Source: Rhodobacteraceae bacterium DSL-40 (GTDB taxonomy: Bacteria > Pseudomonadota > Alphaproteobacteria > Rhodobacterales > Rhodobacteraceae). From it: a stretch of DNA of 64,000 nt. Both the position numbers and the translations under genes were made by a program. The first letter of the stretch is position 1, and each line of letters starts with the position of its first letter. Shown piece after piece: positions 54,071 to 64,000 of the stretch. The notes under the pieces are model-generated. The model worked only from the letters and a program-made list of their open reading frames with translations, was not told the origin of the DNA and did no database searches. Location of the stretch: contig QKPN01000015.1 of NCBI GenBank assembly GCA_003258405.1, positions 33,812 to 97,811 on the forward strand, given 5' to 3'.

Positions 54071-54949
54071 TCAGCCCAGATAGGCCATGGCGAACTTCGG
54101 GGAGAAGCGCGCGGCCCGCAGGAAGCGCTCCAGCAACTCCGGATCCGGCCCGCTGCTCCGGGATGTCGCGGTCTCTTCCGCCGCGAGACCGCCGCTGATG
54201 AAGACGCAGTCGAGGGCCTCGCCCATGGCGCCCTGGATGTCGGTGGCAATGCCGTCGCCAAGGCAGAGGATGTCCTGGGTGTCGGCCGGCGCACCGAGAT
54301 GCCGGGCGAGTTTCTCGCGGGCGAGCGCGTAGATCGGCGGATGCGGCTTGCCGAAATAGAAGCTCTTGCCGCCCGCCTCCGTGTAAGCTTTTGCAATTGC
54401 GCCAGCGCAGTAGATCCGGTGCTCGCCCACGTCCACGACCACGTCGGGGTTGGCGCAGAGGAGCTTCAGCCCCTTGGTCTTGCCATAGAGGATCGTCGCC
54501 CGGTAATCCTCCGGCGTCTCGCTGCGGTCGTCGAAAAGGCCAGTGCAGACGATGCCCTCCGCCTCCTCCAGCGGCACGCGCTCCACGTCGATCTGCTGCC
54601 CGTTCGGCCCGACGAAGAAGCCGAGATCCCGCTCCGGCCCGATGTGATAGACCTTGCGGCCGAAGGCGCCCGAGGCCATCGCTTCCTGCGCCGCATCACC
54701 CGAGGTCACGATAAGATCGTAGCAGCTTGCTGGCGCGCCGAGCGCTTCGAGTTGCACTGCAACATCCCGTTCGGGCCGCGGCGAATTCGTCAGCAGCAGG
54801 ACGGTTCCGCCCCGCGCGCGAAACCGCTCGAGCGCCGCGACCGCTGCGGGAAAGGCGCGGGTGCCGTCGTGGAGGCAGCCCCAGAGATCACAGAAAACTG
54901 CATTGTAGCCGGGATCGATCTCGTCGAGGGTCCGGATGATCTTGGTCAT
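54071..54949 (-). CDS. HAD-IIA hydrolase (TIGR01459-type)
   Basis: 292 residues. HAD motif I is YNAVFCDLWGCLHDGTRAFP, with the second Asp of DxD replaced by Trp-Gly (DLWG), a feature of this subgroup; motif II VLLLTNSPRP; motif III/IV FGKPHPPIY and CLGDGIATDIQGA. Probable phosphatase of unknown substrate. ATG at 54949 with AAGGGGAA. Confidence 0.9.
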   Translation of the reverse strand: MTKIIRTLDEIDPGYNAVFCDLWGCLHDGTRAFPAAVAALERFRARGGTVLLLTNSPRPERDVAVQLEALGAPASCYDLIVTSGDAAQEAMASGAFGRKVYHIGPERDLGFFVGPNGQQIDVERVPLEEAEGIVCTGLFDDRSETPEDYRATILYGKTKGLKLLCANPDVVVDVGEHRIYCAGAIAKAYTEAGGKSFYFGKPHPPIYALAREKLARHLGAPADTQDILCLGDGIATDIQGAMGEALDCVFISGGLAAEETATSRSSGPDPELLERFLRAARFSPKFAMAYLG

Positions 54950-55050
54950 GAATTCCCCTTTCCAGCCCAATGGCCGCTGCCCGGGGAGTAGCCGATTCCG
55001 CGCGTGAAATCAAAGCGCCCCGCCCGCCAGGTTTTTCTGTGGAGCGCCGC

Positions 55051-55079
55051 TTGACACGACTCGGGGCGCTGCCTAGGTA
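55051..55079 (+). promoter_or_regulatory. Promoter of groESL
   Basis: TTGACA at 55051-55056, 17-bp spacer, TAGGTA at 55074-55079, a housekeeping-type promoter immediately before the CIRCE element. Confidence 0.6.
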
Positions 55080-55088
55080 AGCGATGCG

Positions 55089-55115
55089 CTAGCACTCCCG
55101 GGTGGCGAGTGCTAA
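55089..55115 (+). promoter_or_regulatory. CIRCE operator (HrcA site)
   Basis: CTAGCACTC, 9 bp, GAGTGCTAA: the CIRCE inverted repeat with one mismatch in the left arm. HrcA binding here represses groESL until heat shock. 54 bp upstream of groES. Confidence 0.95.
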
Positions 55116-55168
55116 CAAGATCAACCAGCCCACCCGTAAAGGTTGGAACGCAACAAGGAGCGATCCCA

Positions 55169-55480
55169 ATGCAATTCACCCCGCTGCATGACCGTGTTCT
55201 GGTTCGCCGCATCGAGAGCGAAGAGAAGACCAAGGGCGGCCTCATCATCCCCGACAGCGCCAAGGAAAAGCCCTCCGAGGGCGAAGTCATCGCCGTTGGC
55301 GAAGGCGCGCGCAAGGATTCGGGCGAGCTGATCCCGATGGCCGTCAAGGCGGGCGACCGCATCCTCTTCGGCAAGTGGTCCGGCACCGAGGTCAAGATCG
55401 ACGGCGAGGACATGCTCATCATGAAGGAGAGCGACATCCTCGGCATCATGACCGACAAGGCAGCAGTCAAGGCCGCCTGA
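55169..55480 (+). CDS. groES: Co-chaperonin GroES
   Basis: 103 residues. [20 protein letters not shown], the mobile loop [20 protein letters not shown] and [20 protein letters not shown] are canonical. Caps the GroEL cage. AAGGAG precedes ATG 55169. The C-terminus KAAVKAA is a few residues longer than the common form. Confidence 0.98.
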   Translation: MQFTPLHDRVLVRRIESEEKTKGGLIIPDSAKEKPSEGEVIAVGEGARKDSGELIPMAVKAGDRILFGKWSGTEVKIDGEDMLIMKESDILGIMTDKAAVKAA

Positions 55481-55508
55481 GCCCGACCGCCGTTCGTCGC
55501 AAAACTGA

Positions 55509-57176
<1,668 letters not shown>

Positions 57177-57198
57177 TCTGCCCGCTGTTGCGGAATGC

Positions 57199-57226
57199 GG
57201 AAAGGGCGCCTCCGGGCGCCCTTTCT
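57199..57226 (+). terminator. Rho-independent terminator after groEL
   Basis: GAAAGGGCGCC and GGCGCCCTTTC form an 11-bp stem with a TCCG loop, followed by TCGTTTC. Between convergent groEL and the AgcS gene. Confidence 0.85.
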
Positions 57227-57254
57227 CGTTTCAGGTCCGTGGTCCGGACGCGCC

Positions 57255-58826
57255 CTATTCGGCCGCGACGAACTTCCGGATCTGCCCGGATTTCAGCCGG
57301 TCGTAATAGGAGCGCACCTCCCGCCCCGCGATCGGCAGAAGCACGTAGAGCGCGATGATGTTGACCACCGCCATCGCGAAGATCATCGCATCCGAGAAGT
57401 CGATCACCGCGCCGAGCTGTGCGGCCGCGCCAACCACCACGAAGAAGCAGAAGAGCAGCTTGTAGACGAGCTCCTTGGTCTTCCCCTCGCCGAAGAGATA
57501 GGTCCAGGCCTTGAGGCCGTAGTAGGACCAGGAGATCATCGTCGAGAAGGCGAAGAGCAGCACCGCAAGCGCGAGCACATAGGGGAACCACGAAAGCCCC
57601 TGTGCGAAGGCGACCGATGTCAGCTCGACGCCGGAAACGCCGTTCACCGTCTGGATCACGCCGTTCTCGACGACATAGAGACCGGTTTCGGGATCGATCA
57701 CCAGGGCACCCGAGATCGAGATCACCAGCGCCGTCATCGTGCAGATCACCACCGTGTCGATGAAGGGTTCGAGCAGCGAAACGGTGCCCTCCGTCACCGG
57801 CTCCTTCGTGCGCACCGCGGAATGCGCAATCGCCGCCGAACCGACGCCGGCCTCGTTGGAGAAGGCCGCGCGCCTGAAGCCCTGGATGAGCGCACCCGCC
57901 ATCCCGCCGGCAACGCCAAGCCCGGTAAAGGCCCCCTCGAAGATCTGACCGAAGGCCCAGCCGATCTTGTCGGCGTTCATGATCAGCACGATCAGGGCGG
58001 CCCCGACATACATGACGCCCATGAGGGGCACGACCTTCTCCGTCACGTTGGCGATCGACTTGATGCCGCCGATGATGACCGCGAAGACGATCGCGGCAAG
58101 AATGATCCCGGTGATCCAGCCCTTGCCGTCAAGGAAGCTGCCCGGGCCACCCATGACGTTCACCAGCTGCGCATGCGCCTGGTTGGCCTGGAACATGTTG
58201 CCGCCGCCGAACGAGCCGCCGATGCAGAAGATCGAGAACAGGATCGCCATGAAGCGCCCGCCCCCGACGCCGCGCTCCTTGAAGCCCTTGGTCATGTAGT
58301 ACATCGGCCCGCCGGAGACGGTCCCATCGGGGTATTCGTTGCGGTATTTCACCCCGAGCGTGCATTCGGTGAATTTCGAGGCCATCCCCATGAGGCCGGC
58401 GATGATCATCCAGAAGGTGGCACCGGGGCCACCTATCCCCACCGCAACGGCGACACCGGCGATATTGCCAAGGCCGACCGTTCCCGAGAGCGCGGTTGCC
58501 AGCGCCTGGAAATGCGAGACCTCACCCGCGTCGTTGGGATCGGAATAGTCCCCCTTGACCAGCGAAATCGCGTGGCCGAAAGCGCGGAACTGGATGAAGC
58601 GGAAGTAGATGGTGAAAATCGCGGCGCCGCTCACCAGCCAGACCACGATCCAGGGGAAGCCCCCGGTGCCGGGAAGCGGCGCGAAGATGAGGTTCACGAA
58701 CCAGCCCGTCGAGCTCGCGAATATGTCGTTCACCTTCGCATCGAAGCTCCCCGCTTCCTGCGCCATCGCGGCACCGGCCGCGGCCATGAGCGCCAGGGCG
58801 CCCGATACGATTGGAATAAGTCGCAT
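57255..58826 (-). CDS. Sodium:alanine/glycine symporter (AgcS family)
   Basis: 523 residues. An N-terminal signal-like helix ending AAGAAMAQ precedes ~10 membrane helices. AgcS signatures: [46 protein letters not shown] segment [20 protein letters not shown]. Sodium-driven uptake of small neutral amino acids. ATG at 58826 with GGAGG at 8 nt is preferred over one seven codons upstream. Follows the universal stress gene by 17 bp; same transcript likely. Confidence 0.94.
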   Translation of the reverse strand: MRLIPIVSGALALMAAAGAAMAQEAGSFDAKVNDIFASSTGWFVNLIFAPLPGTGGFPWIVVWLVSGAAIFTIYFRFIQFRAFGHAISLVKGDYSDPNDAGEVSHFQALATALSGTVGLGNIAGVAVAVGIGGPGATFWMIIAGLMGMASKFTECTLGVKYRNEYPDGTVSGGPMYYMTKGFKERGVGGGRFMAILFSIFCIGGSFGGGNMFQANQAHAQLVNVMGGPGSFLDGKGWITGIILAAIVFAVIIGGIKSIANVTEKVVPLMGVMYVGAALIVLIMNADKIGWAFGQIFEGAFTGLGVAGGMAGALIQGFRRAAFSNEAGVGSAAIAHSAVRTKEPVTEGTVSLLEPFIDTVVICTMTALVISISGALVIDPETGLYVVENGVIQTVNGVSGVELTSVAFAQGLSWFPYVLALAVLLFAFSTMISWSYYGLKAWTYLFGEGKTKELVYKLLFCFFVVVGAAAQLGAVIDFSDAMIFAMAVVNIIALYVLLPIAGREVRSYYDRLKSGQIRKFVAAE

Positions 58827-58843
58827 GCGTTTCGCCTCCTCGT

Positions 58844-59278
58844 TCATGGAATGATGGTCACGGGCACGGTCGCAGCAGCGACGAGCTTGCCCGTCACGCC
58901 ACCAAAGATCCGCTCGCGCAGCCCGCGCTCGCCGACCCGGCCGATCACGATCTGCTCGGCGCCCTTTGCCTTGGCCATCGCTTCGAGAAGTTCGGCGGGA
59001 TCACCGTGGCGCACCTCGGTAGAGACCTTGAAGCCCTCGGCTTCGAGCGCCTTGGCTGCGGGCGCAAGGATATAGTCCCGCGCCTGATCGATCTCGCGCT
59101 CGCGCCGCTTGTGGCGCTCGGCGAGCTCCTCCGGTGTGTGGAAGGAATACGGCGACCAGTCGATCACGAAAGCGAGCGCCAGCTCGCAATCCCCGATCAG
59201 TCGCGAAAGCGCCTTGGCATGTGCCAAGGCCCGTTCGCCGGCCGCCGAGCCATCCAGCCCGACAAGTATGCAAGTCAT
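58844..59278 (-). CDS. Universal stress protein, UspA family
   Basis: 144 residues. Start [20 protein letters not shown] and the ATP-binding end [20 protein letters not shown] then [11 protein letters not shown] follow the G2xG9xG pattern with variation. Cytoplasmic stress protein. ATG at 59278 with GGGGG site. Leads the unit with the AgcS gene. Confidence 0.92.
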   Translation of the reverse strand: MTCILVGLDGSAAGERALAHAKALSRLIGDCELALAFVIDWSPYSFHTPEELAERHKRREREIDQARDYILAPAAKALEAEGFKVSTEVRHGDPAELLEAMAKAKGAEQIVIGRVGERGLRERIFGGVTGKLVAAATVPVTIIP

Positions 59279-60102
59279 AAATGTAACCCCCAGCTGGTTC
59301 ACAACGGAATTGTGAAGGCCGAGAGGGCGTTACGACAAGACAAACCGACCGCGCGCCTGCATTTTTTGCTCACAAAGAGCGCAAATGCGCAGAAGCGCAC
59401 AGAATTTATCCAGATTTGTCAGATACTTTTGCGAACGTGATCGCCATGCGGCAAATCCGGGCAAAAGCCCGGATTTCAGTGATCCCGGAGCCTTTCGGCC
59501 CTCGAGTGCGCCGCGCCGACCGGGAGTCGACGAGATATGCGTATCGGAACCGGGCGCGGTGAAGCTGCCCGACCCCCGAACGCAGCAGCCATAAGCAGCA
59601 GGACGAGGCCTGCCGAAACACACTCCAGAAACCCGACTGTCATCCCGTAACTCCTCCGGTCGACGCGACGCCTGTGCAACCTGCGGCCGAATGTTTAAGG
59701 CGTCGTTACCGCGAACCTCCGCACCGGGGCCGGAACGTCGGCTCATCCCCCGCGACAATTGCCTCCCGGCGCCAAACCGGCCCGGTCCCACCACATGTAG
59801 TGATCGTCACGGCATGCCGGATCCAGATGGAGCATGGCGCCCTCCAGCGGGACCTGTTCGGGCCGGGTGCAGAAAACCCCGGAGAAAAGGTGCAAAATTT
59901 GATGCAACGCCTCTCCGCCCCGGATTTGTCTCCCTTGCGCACGTTACCCTTCCGAAACGCCTTGAAAACCCCACCGCGTTCGAGAGTATATGCGGCGCCC
60001 CAAGGGGCCATGGCCGATGCCTTGCCGGAGCGCCGGGTGGCATGGGCCGAACGGGCCGCATCCGGAGACGGCACCGAACCAGAGCAATCACGGGAGGACG
60101 GA
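59279..60102. other. 824-bp intergenic region
   Basis: Between divergent universal stress and TRAP genes. AT-richer near 59330-59460. Long frames on both strands here lack any family resemblance; only the 55-codon frame at 59476-59643 has a good ribosome site. Promoters for both flanking units must be inside. Confidence 0.6.
59476..59643 (-). CDS. Possible small membrane protein
   Basis: 55 residues beginning MTVGFLECVSAGLVLLLMAA, a single hydrophobic segment followed by a basic tail (PIRISRRLPVG). GGAGGAG lies 9 nt upstream of ATG 59643. No family recognised. It could be a chance frame; the ribosome site and membrane segment are the only support. Confidence 0.35.
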   Translation of the reverse strand: MTVGFLECVSAGLVLLLMAAAFGGRAASPRPVPIRISRRLPVGAAHSRAERLRDH

Positions 60103-61188
60103 TTGGATCGCCGCACATTCATCAGGGCCGCTGCCACGGGCGCGGCCGGAACCGCCGCCCTCGCGGCGCCCGCCATTGCCCAGGACCGGCAGGTCGTGAA
60201 GATGGTGACCACTTGGCCGAAGAACTTCCCCGGCCTCGGCACCGGCGCCCAGCGCCTCGCCGACCGGATTACCCAGGTTTCCGAGGGGCGGATCGAGGTG
60301 AAGCTCTTCGCTGCGGGCGAGCTGGTGCCGGCCTTCGAGAGCTTCGATGCCGTCTCCTCCGGCGCGGCCGAGATGTATCACGCGCCCGACTACTACTGGC
60401 AGGGCAAGCACAAGGCGTTCAACTTCTTCTCCGGCGTCCCGATGGGGTTCACCTGCCAGGAGCTCAACTCCTGGATCCGCTTCGGCGGCGGGCAGGAACT
60501 CTGGGACGAGCTCGCCGGGCAGTTCAACGTCAAATGCGAGATGACCGGCAACACCGGCGCGCAGATGGGCGGCTGGTTCCGCAATCCGATCACCTCGATC
60601 GACGACATGAAGGGGCTCAAGATCCGCATTCCCGGCCTCGGCGGCGAGGTGATGCGGCAGATCGGCGCAAGCGCGGTGGCGCTTCCGGGCGGCGAGATCT
60701 TTCCGGCGCTGCAGTCGGGGGCGATCGACGCGGTGGAATGGGTTGGCCCCTACAACGACCTCGCCTTCGGTTTCTACAAGATCCTGAAGAACTACATGTA
60801 TCCGGGCTTTCAGGAAGGCGGCTCGGGCATCGCGCTCGGCATGAACAAGGGCTGGTGGGACGCGCTTTCGGAGACCGATCAGGCCGTCATCCGCAGCTGC
60901 TGCGCGGCCGAGCTCGACATCATGCTTTCGGAATTCAACTACCAGAACTCGGTCGCGCTCAACACGCTCCTGACCGAGCACGGGGTTCAGCTTCACCGAT
61001 ATCCCGATGACGTGCTGAAGGAGCTTGCCGCCGCGTCCGAGAACGTCGTTGCCGAGGTCGGGTCCGGGGATCCGATGAGCGAGCGGGTCTATGCCAGCTA
61101 CAAGGATTTCCGCAAGCTCATCGCGGGCTGGTCGCGGCTCTCGGAGCAGGCCTATCTCGACACGCGGGACGCAAACCTCGAACTTTGA
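60103..61188 (+). CDS. TRAP transporter substrate-binding protein (DctP type)
   Basis: 361 residues. Twin-arginine signal DRRTFIRAAATGAAGTAALA with cleavage after AIAQ; mature domain with MVTTWPKNFPGLGTGAQRLA and IDAVEWVGPYNDLAFGFYKI. This resembles the group of TRAP binding proteins for 2-oxo acids and related organic acids (inference). TTG start at 60103 with GGGAGG 5 nt upstream; a longer open frame has no signal sequence. First gene of the TRAP operon. Confidence 0.93.
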   Translation: MDRRTFIRAAATGAAGTAALAAPAIAQDRQVVKMVTTWPKNFPGLGTGAQRLADRITQVSEGRIEVKLFAAGELVPAFESFDAVSSGAAEMYHAPDYYWQGKHKAFNFFSGVPMGFTCQELNSWIRFGGGQELWDELAGQFNVKCEMTGNTGAQMGGWFRNPITSIDDMKGLKIRIPGLGGEVMRQIGASAVALPGGEIFPALQSGAIDAVEWVGPYNDLAFGFYKILKNYMYPGFQEGGSGIALGMNKGWWDALSETDQAVIRSCCAAELDIMLSEFNYQNSVALNTLLTEHGVQLHRYPDDVLKELAAASENVVAEVGSGDPMSERVYASYKDFRKLIAGWSRLSEQAYLDTRDANLEL

Positions 61189-61245
61189 GGCACCGCGCGC
61201 CGCCGGCAGGGTCCGGCGGCGCGGGTCCGCGGGGGGGAGCGGGTG

Positions 61246-61800
61246 ATGCAGCAGGTCTACAGGATCCTCGACGGGATCAGCGAAACCATCGGCCGGGTGA
61301 TTGCCTGGTTCACGCTTCTGATGGTGCTGATCCAGTTTCTCGTCGTTCTTCTGCGCTATGTCTTCGCGGCCCCCGGCTTCCTCGGGGTCTCCTCGCTCTG
61401 GTGGCAGGAATCGATCATCTATCTCCACGGCAGCCTCATCATGCTGGGCGCGGGCTACACGCTGCTGCATGACGGGCATGTGCGGGTCGACATCTTCTAT
61501 GCCGAGGCCTCGGACAGGGTCCGGGACTGGACGGACCTTCTCGGCTCGCTCTTCTTCCTGCTGCCGGTCTGCTGGGTGATGTGGTGGTCGGCGGCGCCGA
61601 ATGTGGCGATGTCCTGGACCATGCACGAAGGCTCGCCCGAAGCTTCGGGCATTCCCTACCGCTATCTGCTCAAATCGACCGTGCTGGCCGCGGCCGTGCT
61701 GCTTGCGCTTCAGGGCCTCTCGACGGCGCTCAAGTCGGCGCTGCGGCTGGCGGGGCACAAGGTGCACGATCCCTTCCATGGCGAAAAGAGCCTCGACTAG
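61246..61800 (+). CDS. TRAP transporter small permease (DctQ)
   Basis: 184 residues, four membrane helices. RILDGISETIGRVIAWFTLL, then SSLWWQESIIYLHGSLIMLG and GYTLLHDGHVRVDIFYAEAS are typical DctQ marks. Partners with the large permease. ATG at 61246 with GGGGGAG; the GTG directly before is an alternative. Confidence 0.94.
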   Translation: MQQVYRILDGISETIGRVIAWFTLLMVLIQFLVVLLRYVFAAPGFLGVSSLWWQESIIYLHGSLIMLGAGYTLLHDGHVRVDIFYAEASDRVRDWTDLLGSLFFLLPVCWVMWWSAAPNVAMSWTMHEGSPEASGIPYRYLLKSTVLAAAVLLALQGLSTALKSALRLAGHKVHDPFHGEKSLD

Positions 61801-61815
61801 AAAGATACCCCGCCC

Positions 61816-63450
61816 GTGACCGAGGTTCTGCTCACCCATCTCGACCTTCTGATGTTCGTCGTCGCGATCGCGGCGCTGCTGCGCGGCTACCCGGTCGCCT
61901 TCACCCTGGCGGGGATCGGGCTGGTCTTTGCCCTGCTCGGGGCCTGGTTCGAGATCGGCTATTTCGCGACCGGGGATCTCGGCTTTCTCAAGCCGTTCTA
62001 CAGCCGGATCTTCGGCATCATGGACGAGACCAACGAGGTGCTCGTCGCGGTGCCGCTCTTCATCTTCATGGGGGTGATGCTCGAGCGGAGCCAGATCGCG
62101 GGGGACCTGCTCGAGACCATGGGGCGGCTCTTCGGGCAGCTTCCGGGCGGGCTCGGCTTTTCGGTCACCTTCGTCGGCATGCTGCTCGCGGCCTCGACGG
62201 GCATTGTCGGGGCGACGGTGGTGACGATGGGGATGATCTCGCTCCCCTCGATGCTCAAGCACGGCTATTCCCGCTCGCTCGCCTGCGGCTCCATCGCGGC
62301 CTCGGGCACGCTCGGGCAGATCATTCCGCCCTCGATCGTCCTCGTCATCCTCGGCGATGCGATCTCCAACGAATATATCGAGGCGCGGCGGAACGCGGGC
62401 GACTGGGCGCCCGACCCGGTTTCGGTGGGCGACATCTTTGCCGGCGCCATGGTGCCGGGGCTGATGCTGGTGGGGCTCTATTTCCTCTATCAGGCGGCGG
62501 TTGCGATCCTTTCGCCCGCCTCCGCGCCGCCGATGCGGCTGGAGGAGACCGGGCGGGCCTCGGCGGGGCAGATCGTGCGGGTGCTGGTGCCGCCCATTGC
62601 CCTCATCGTCGCGGTTCTGGGCTCGATCCTCGCGGGCATCGCCACCCCGACCGAAGCGGCGGCGGTGGGCGCGGTGGGCGCGATCCTGCTGGCGGGGGCG
62701 CGGTTTCGCGAGGGCGGAGCCTGGCCGCAGTATGCGGCCTTCGCGGGCATCGCCGGGGCGCTGCTGCTCAGCAATTCCTTCGATCTCCGCGTCACCCGCG
62801 AGGTCATCGAGCCCGCCGACCGGATCGCGATCTGGGCGGCCGGCGCGTGCTGCGCGCTGATCGCGCTCGGGATCGGCTCGAGCCTGCTCGCCGCCCTCCG
62901 GCGGAAGACGGCGGAGACCGGCAGGCCGGTGCTCACGGATGTGATGCAATCGACGACGCGGGTCACCTGCATGGTCTTCGTGATCCTGATCGGGGCGCAG
63001 CTCTTCAACCTCACCTTCCGCGGGCTCGGGGGCGAGGAGACGGTTCAGGAGATCCTCGACGCGCTGCCCGGCGGGGCCTGGGGGGCGCTGGCGGCGGTGA
63101 TGCTGGTGATCTTCATCCTCGGCTTCTTCCTCGATTTCCTCGAGATCGTCTTCGTGGTGGTGCCGATCATGGCGCCCGCGCTCTTTTCCTATTCGAACCC
63201 CGACGGCTCGGTCTTCTTCGATCCGGTCTGGGTCGCGGTGCTGATCGCGGTGAACCTGCAGACCTCGTTCCTGACGCCGCCCTTCGGCTTCGCGCTCTTC
63301 TATCTCAGGGGGGTGGCGCCGCCCGAGGTCCGCACGCTCGACATCTATCGCGGCGTGGCGCCCTTCGTGCTGCTCCAGCTGGTGATGCTGGGGGTGGTCG
63401 CGGCGTTTCCGGCGCTGGCCACATGGCTCCCGTCGCTGGTCTTCGAGTAG
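61816..63450 (+). CDS. TRAP transporter large permease (DctM)
   Basis: 544 residues, longer than the usual ~430 because of an insertion around residues 235-375 that includes extra hydrophobic stretches. Core motifs: EVLVAVPLFIFMGVMLERSQ, AASTGIVGATVVTMGMISLP, GSIAASGTLGQIIPPSIVLV and VNLQTSFLTPPFGFALFYLR. Sodium-coupled organic acid uptake with the DctP and DctQ proteins. GTG start at 61816; ribosome site is weak. Confidence 0.95.
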   Translation: MTEVLLTHLDLLMFVVAIAALLRGYPVAFTLAGIGLVFALLGAWFEIGYFATGDLGFLKPFYSRIFGIMDETNEVLVAVPLFIFMGVMLERSQIAGDLLETMGRLFGQLPGGLGFSVTFVGMLLAASTGIVGATVVTMGMISLPSMLKHGYSRSLACGSIAASGTLGQIIPPSIVLVILGDAISNEYIEARRNAGDWAPDPVSVGDIFAGAMVPGLMLVGLYFLYQAAVAILSPASAPPMRLEETGRASAGQIVRVLVPPIALIVAVLGSILAGIATPTEAAAVGAVGAILLAGARFREGGAWPQYAAFAGIAGALLLSNSFDLRVTREVIEPADRIAIWAAGACCALIALGIGSSLLAALRRKTAETGRPVLTDVMQSTTRVTCMVFVILIGAQLFNLTFRGLGGEETVQEILDALPGGAWGALAAVMLVIFILGFFLDFLEIVFVVVPIMAPALFSYSNPDGSVFFDPVWVAVLIAVNLQTSFLTPPFGFALFYLRGVAPPEVRTLDIYRGVAPFVLLQLVMLGVVAAFPALATWLPSLVFE

Positions 63451-63459
63451 GGCTCCGGG

Positions 63460-63540
63460 CCGTGAAATCGGGGCGTTTCACCGTGAAAACGGAAAAACGG
63501 CGCTGATTTCATTGGATTTTCCTAGTTAACATATCATGAA
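63460..63540 (-). repeat. Dispersed intergenic repeat, copy 2
   Basis: Inverted copy of 39791-39875, starting ~10 bp after the dctM stop. Shared blocks include TTCATGATATGTTAACTA and TTTTCACGGTGAAA; the hairpin arms are shorter (GTGAAA/TTTCAC). As at copy 1, the GTGAAA end is nearest the upstream gene's stop and the element lies between convergent genes. Confidence 0.85.
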
Positions 63541-63604
63541 TGCCGCCTTCGAACCGGGGCGGGCGCGCGGGCGGGAGAGGCCCGTGCCGGCGCGCGGCTC
63601 CGGC

Positions 63605-63871
63605 CTAGCCGTCGCAGGCGCAGCCGGGCGGTTTGTGGCAGGTGTAGTTGCGGCTGATGCAGCTGTCGCCGCAGGCCTTGCCCTTGTGGCAGGTCTTGCA
63701 GCAGGCCGCCTCGAAGACCCGCTCCGGCGCGGATCGCTGCCGCAGGCCATCCCAGATGGCGGCGGGCTCGAGACCCGCCAGCGGCGGCGCCCCCTCGCCC
63801 GCCTGCGCGACCGGCGCGGACAGGAGTGCGACGAGCACGGCGAGTGCTCGCACAAGTGCAAATGACTTCAT
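63605..63871 (-). CDS. Small exported cysteine-rich protein
   Basis: 88 residues. Signal peptide MKSFALVRALAVLVALLSAP ending AQA, a short linker, then a 31-residue tail with eight cysteines: CCKTCHKGKACGDSCIS, YTCHK and GCACDG. The spacing suggests disulfides or metal binding in the periplasm. No named family recognised. ATG 63871 with AAGGGG; a TTG two codons upstream is possible. Confidence 0.7.
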   Translation of the reverse strand: MKSFALVRALAVLVALLSAPVAQAGEGAPPLAGLEPAAIWDGLRQRSAPERVFEAACCKTCHKGKACGDSCISRNYTCHKPPGCACDG

Positions 63872-63939
63872 GACCAATACCCCTTCCCGCGAGGATCATG
63901 GCGCGGGAAGGGGTATCCCTGTCAAGAATTCGAATGTGA

Positions 63940-64000
63940 CTATTCGACGGGCCGGGGGATCTCGACGTGGCCGCTCCGGCCCGCGGCGGGCGGTGCGCCT
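63940..64000 (-). CDS. C-terminal end of a CDS entering from the right edge
   Basis: 19 codons end at TAG (63940-63942): GAPPAAGRSGHVEIPRPVE. Open to the window edge on the minus strand, about 70 bp upstream of the Cys-rich gene. Too short to identify; could be a chance frame. Confidence 0.4.
   Translation of the reverse strand, partial: GAPPAAGRSGHVEIPRPVE

Noticed and set aside
59330..59794. 154-codon minus-strand frame before the TRAP operon
   Set aside because: No start signal or recognisable domain; overlaps the better-supported small frame.
60088..62949. 953-codon minus-strand frame
   Set aside because: Antisense to the TRAP operon; composition is His/Arg/Asp-rich and unlike any protein.

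Overview
The window is a high-GC chromosomal segment of an alphaproteobacterium, most likely Rhodobacterales/Rhodobacteraceae. The grounds are a gene-transfer-agent type endolysin/holin pair between ccmE and ccmF, a phasin with TGC-rich upstream motifs of the PhaR type, DUF1150 next to a small heat-shock gene, a MidA/NDUFAF7 methyltransferase behind lgt, UbiK-YbjN-ProC order, and CIRCE-controlled groESL. I have no marker gene that fixes the genus. Most of it is ordinary core genome, densely packed and full of ATGA start/stop overlaps.

Layout. 1-9176 (minus strand): a type I secretion locus. An RTX protein is followed by a strong hairpin, then two alternating pairs of a ~720-residue protein with a glycosyltransferase-2-like C-terminus and a family-4 glycosyltransferase, then a PrtD/HlyB-type ABC exporter cut by the window edge. 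A second all-RTX protein is divergent at 9466-10773. 10828-19557 (minus): argC, a YihY membrane protein, ccmE, GTA-type endolysin and holin, ccmF, ccmH and an MscS-type channel. 19633-24594: an EamA exporter divergent from a MarR regulator with twin palindromic operators, a probable inserted secreted-protein gene flanked by two copies of a beta-lactamase gene end, an intact serine hydrolase, and murI. 24743-25329: three identical tRNA-Glu(UUC) genes on a 256-bp tandem repeat. 25564-29498: a Do-type protease, a TetR/HPP operon with a 39-bp operator, and cysK.

29591-39734: an RND efflux adaptor/permease pair, a muconolactone-isomerase-like protein, a transglutaminase-like protein, oligoendopeptidase F and an alpha/beta hydrolase. 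39899-43720 (minus): a 2-hydroxyacid dehydrogenase, CsaA, phasin, proC, a YbjN protein and ubiK. 43856-48243: lgt-midA-pgeF, then Lrp divergent from trxB. 48410-53929: DUF1150 and Hsp20, YdcH, purE-purK-NUDIX, DUF2853, GNAT-ribF, and a MaoC (R)-hydratase. 54071-57176: a HAD hydrolase and groES-groEL. 57255-63450: an AgcS symporter with a universal stress protein, and a TRAP transporter operon. 63605-64000: a small Cys-rich exported protein and a CDS fragment.

The parts most worth following up are: the RTX/glycosyltransferase/T1SS locus with duplicated modules whose GT2-like domains appear to lack DxD; the lysis cassette inside the cytochrome c maturation cluster; the insertion scar at 21.1-22.7 kb; an ~80-bp dispersed repeat found after two unrelated genes; and a PhaR-like motif shared by the phasin and MaoC genes. 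All functional assignments come from reading the translated sequence; no database search was run.
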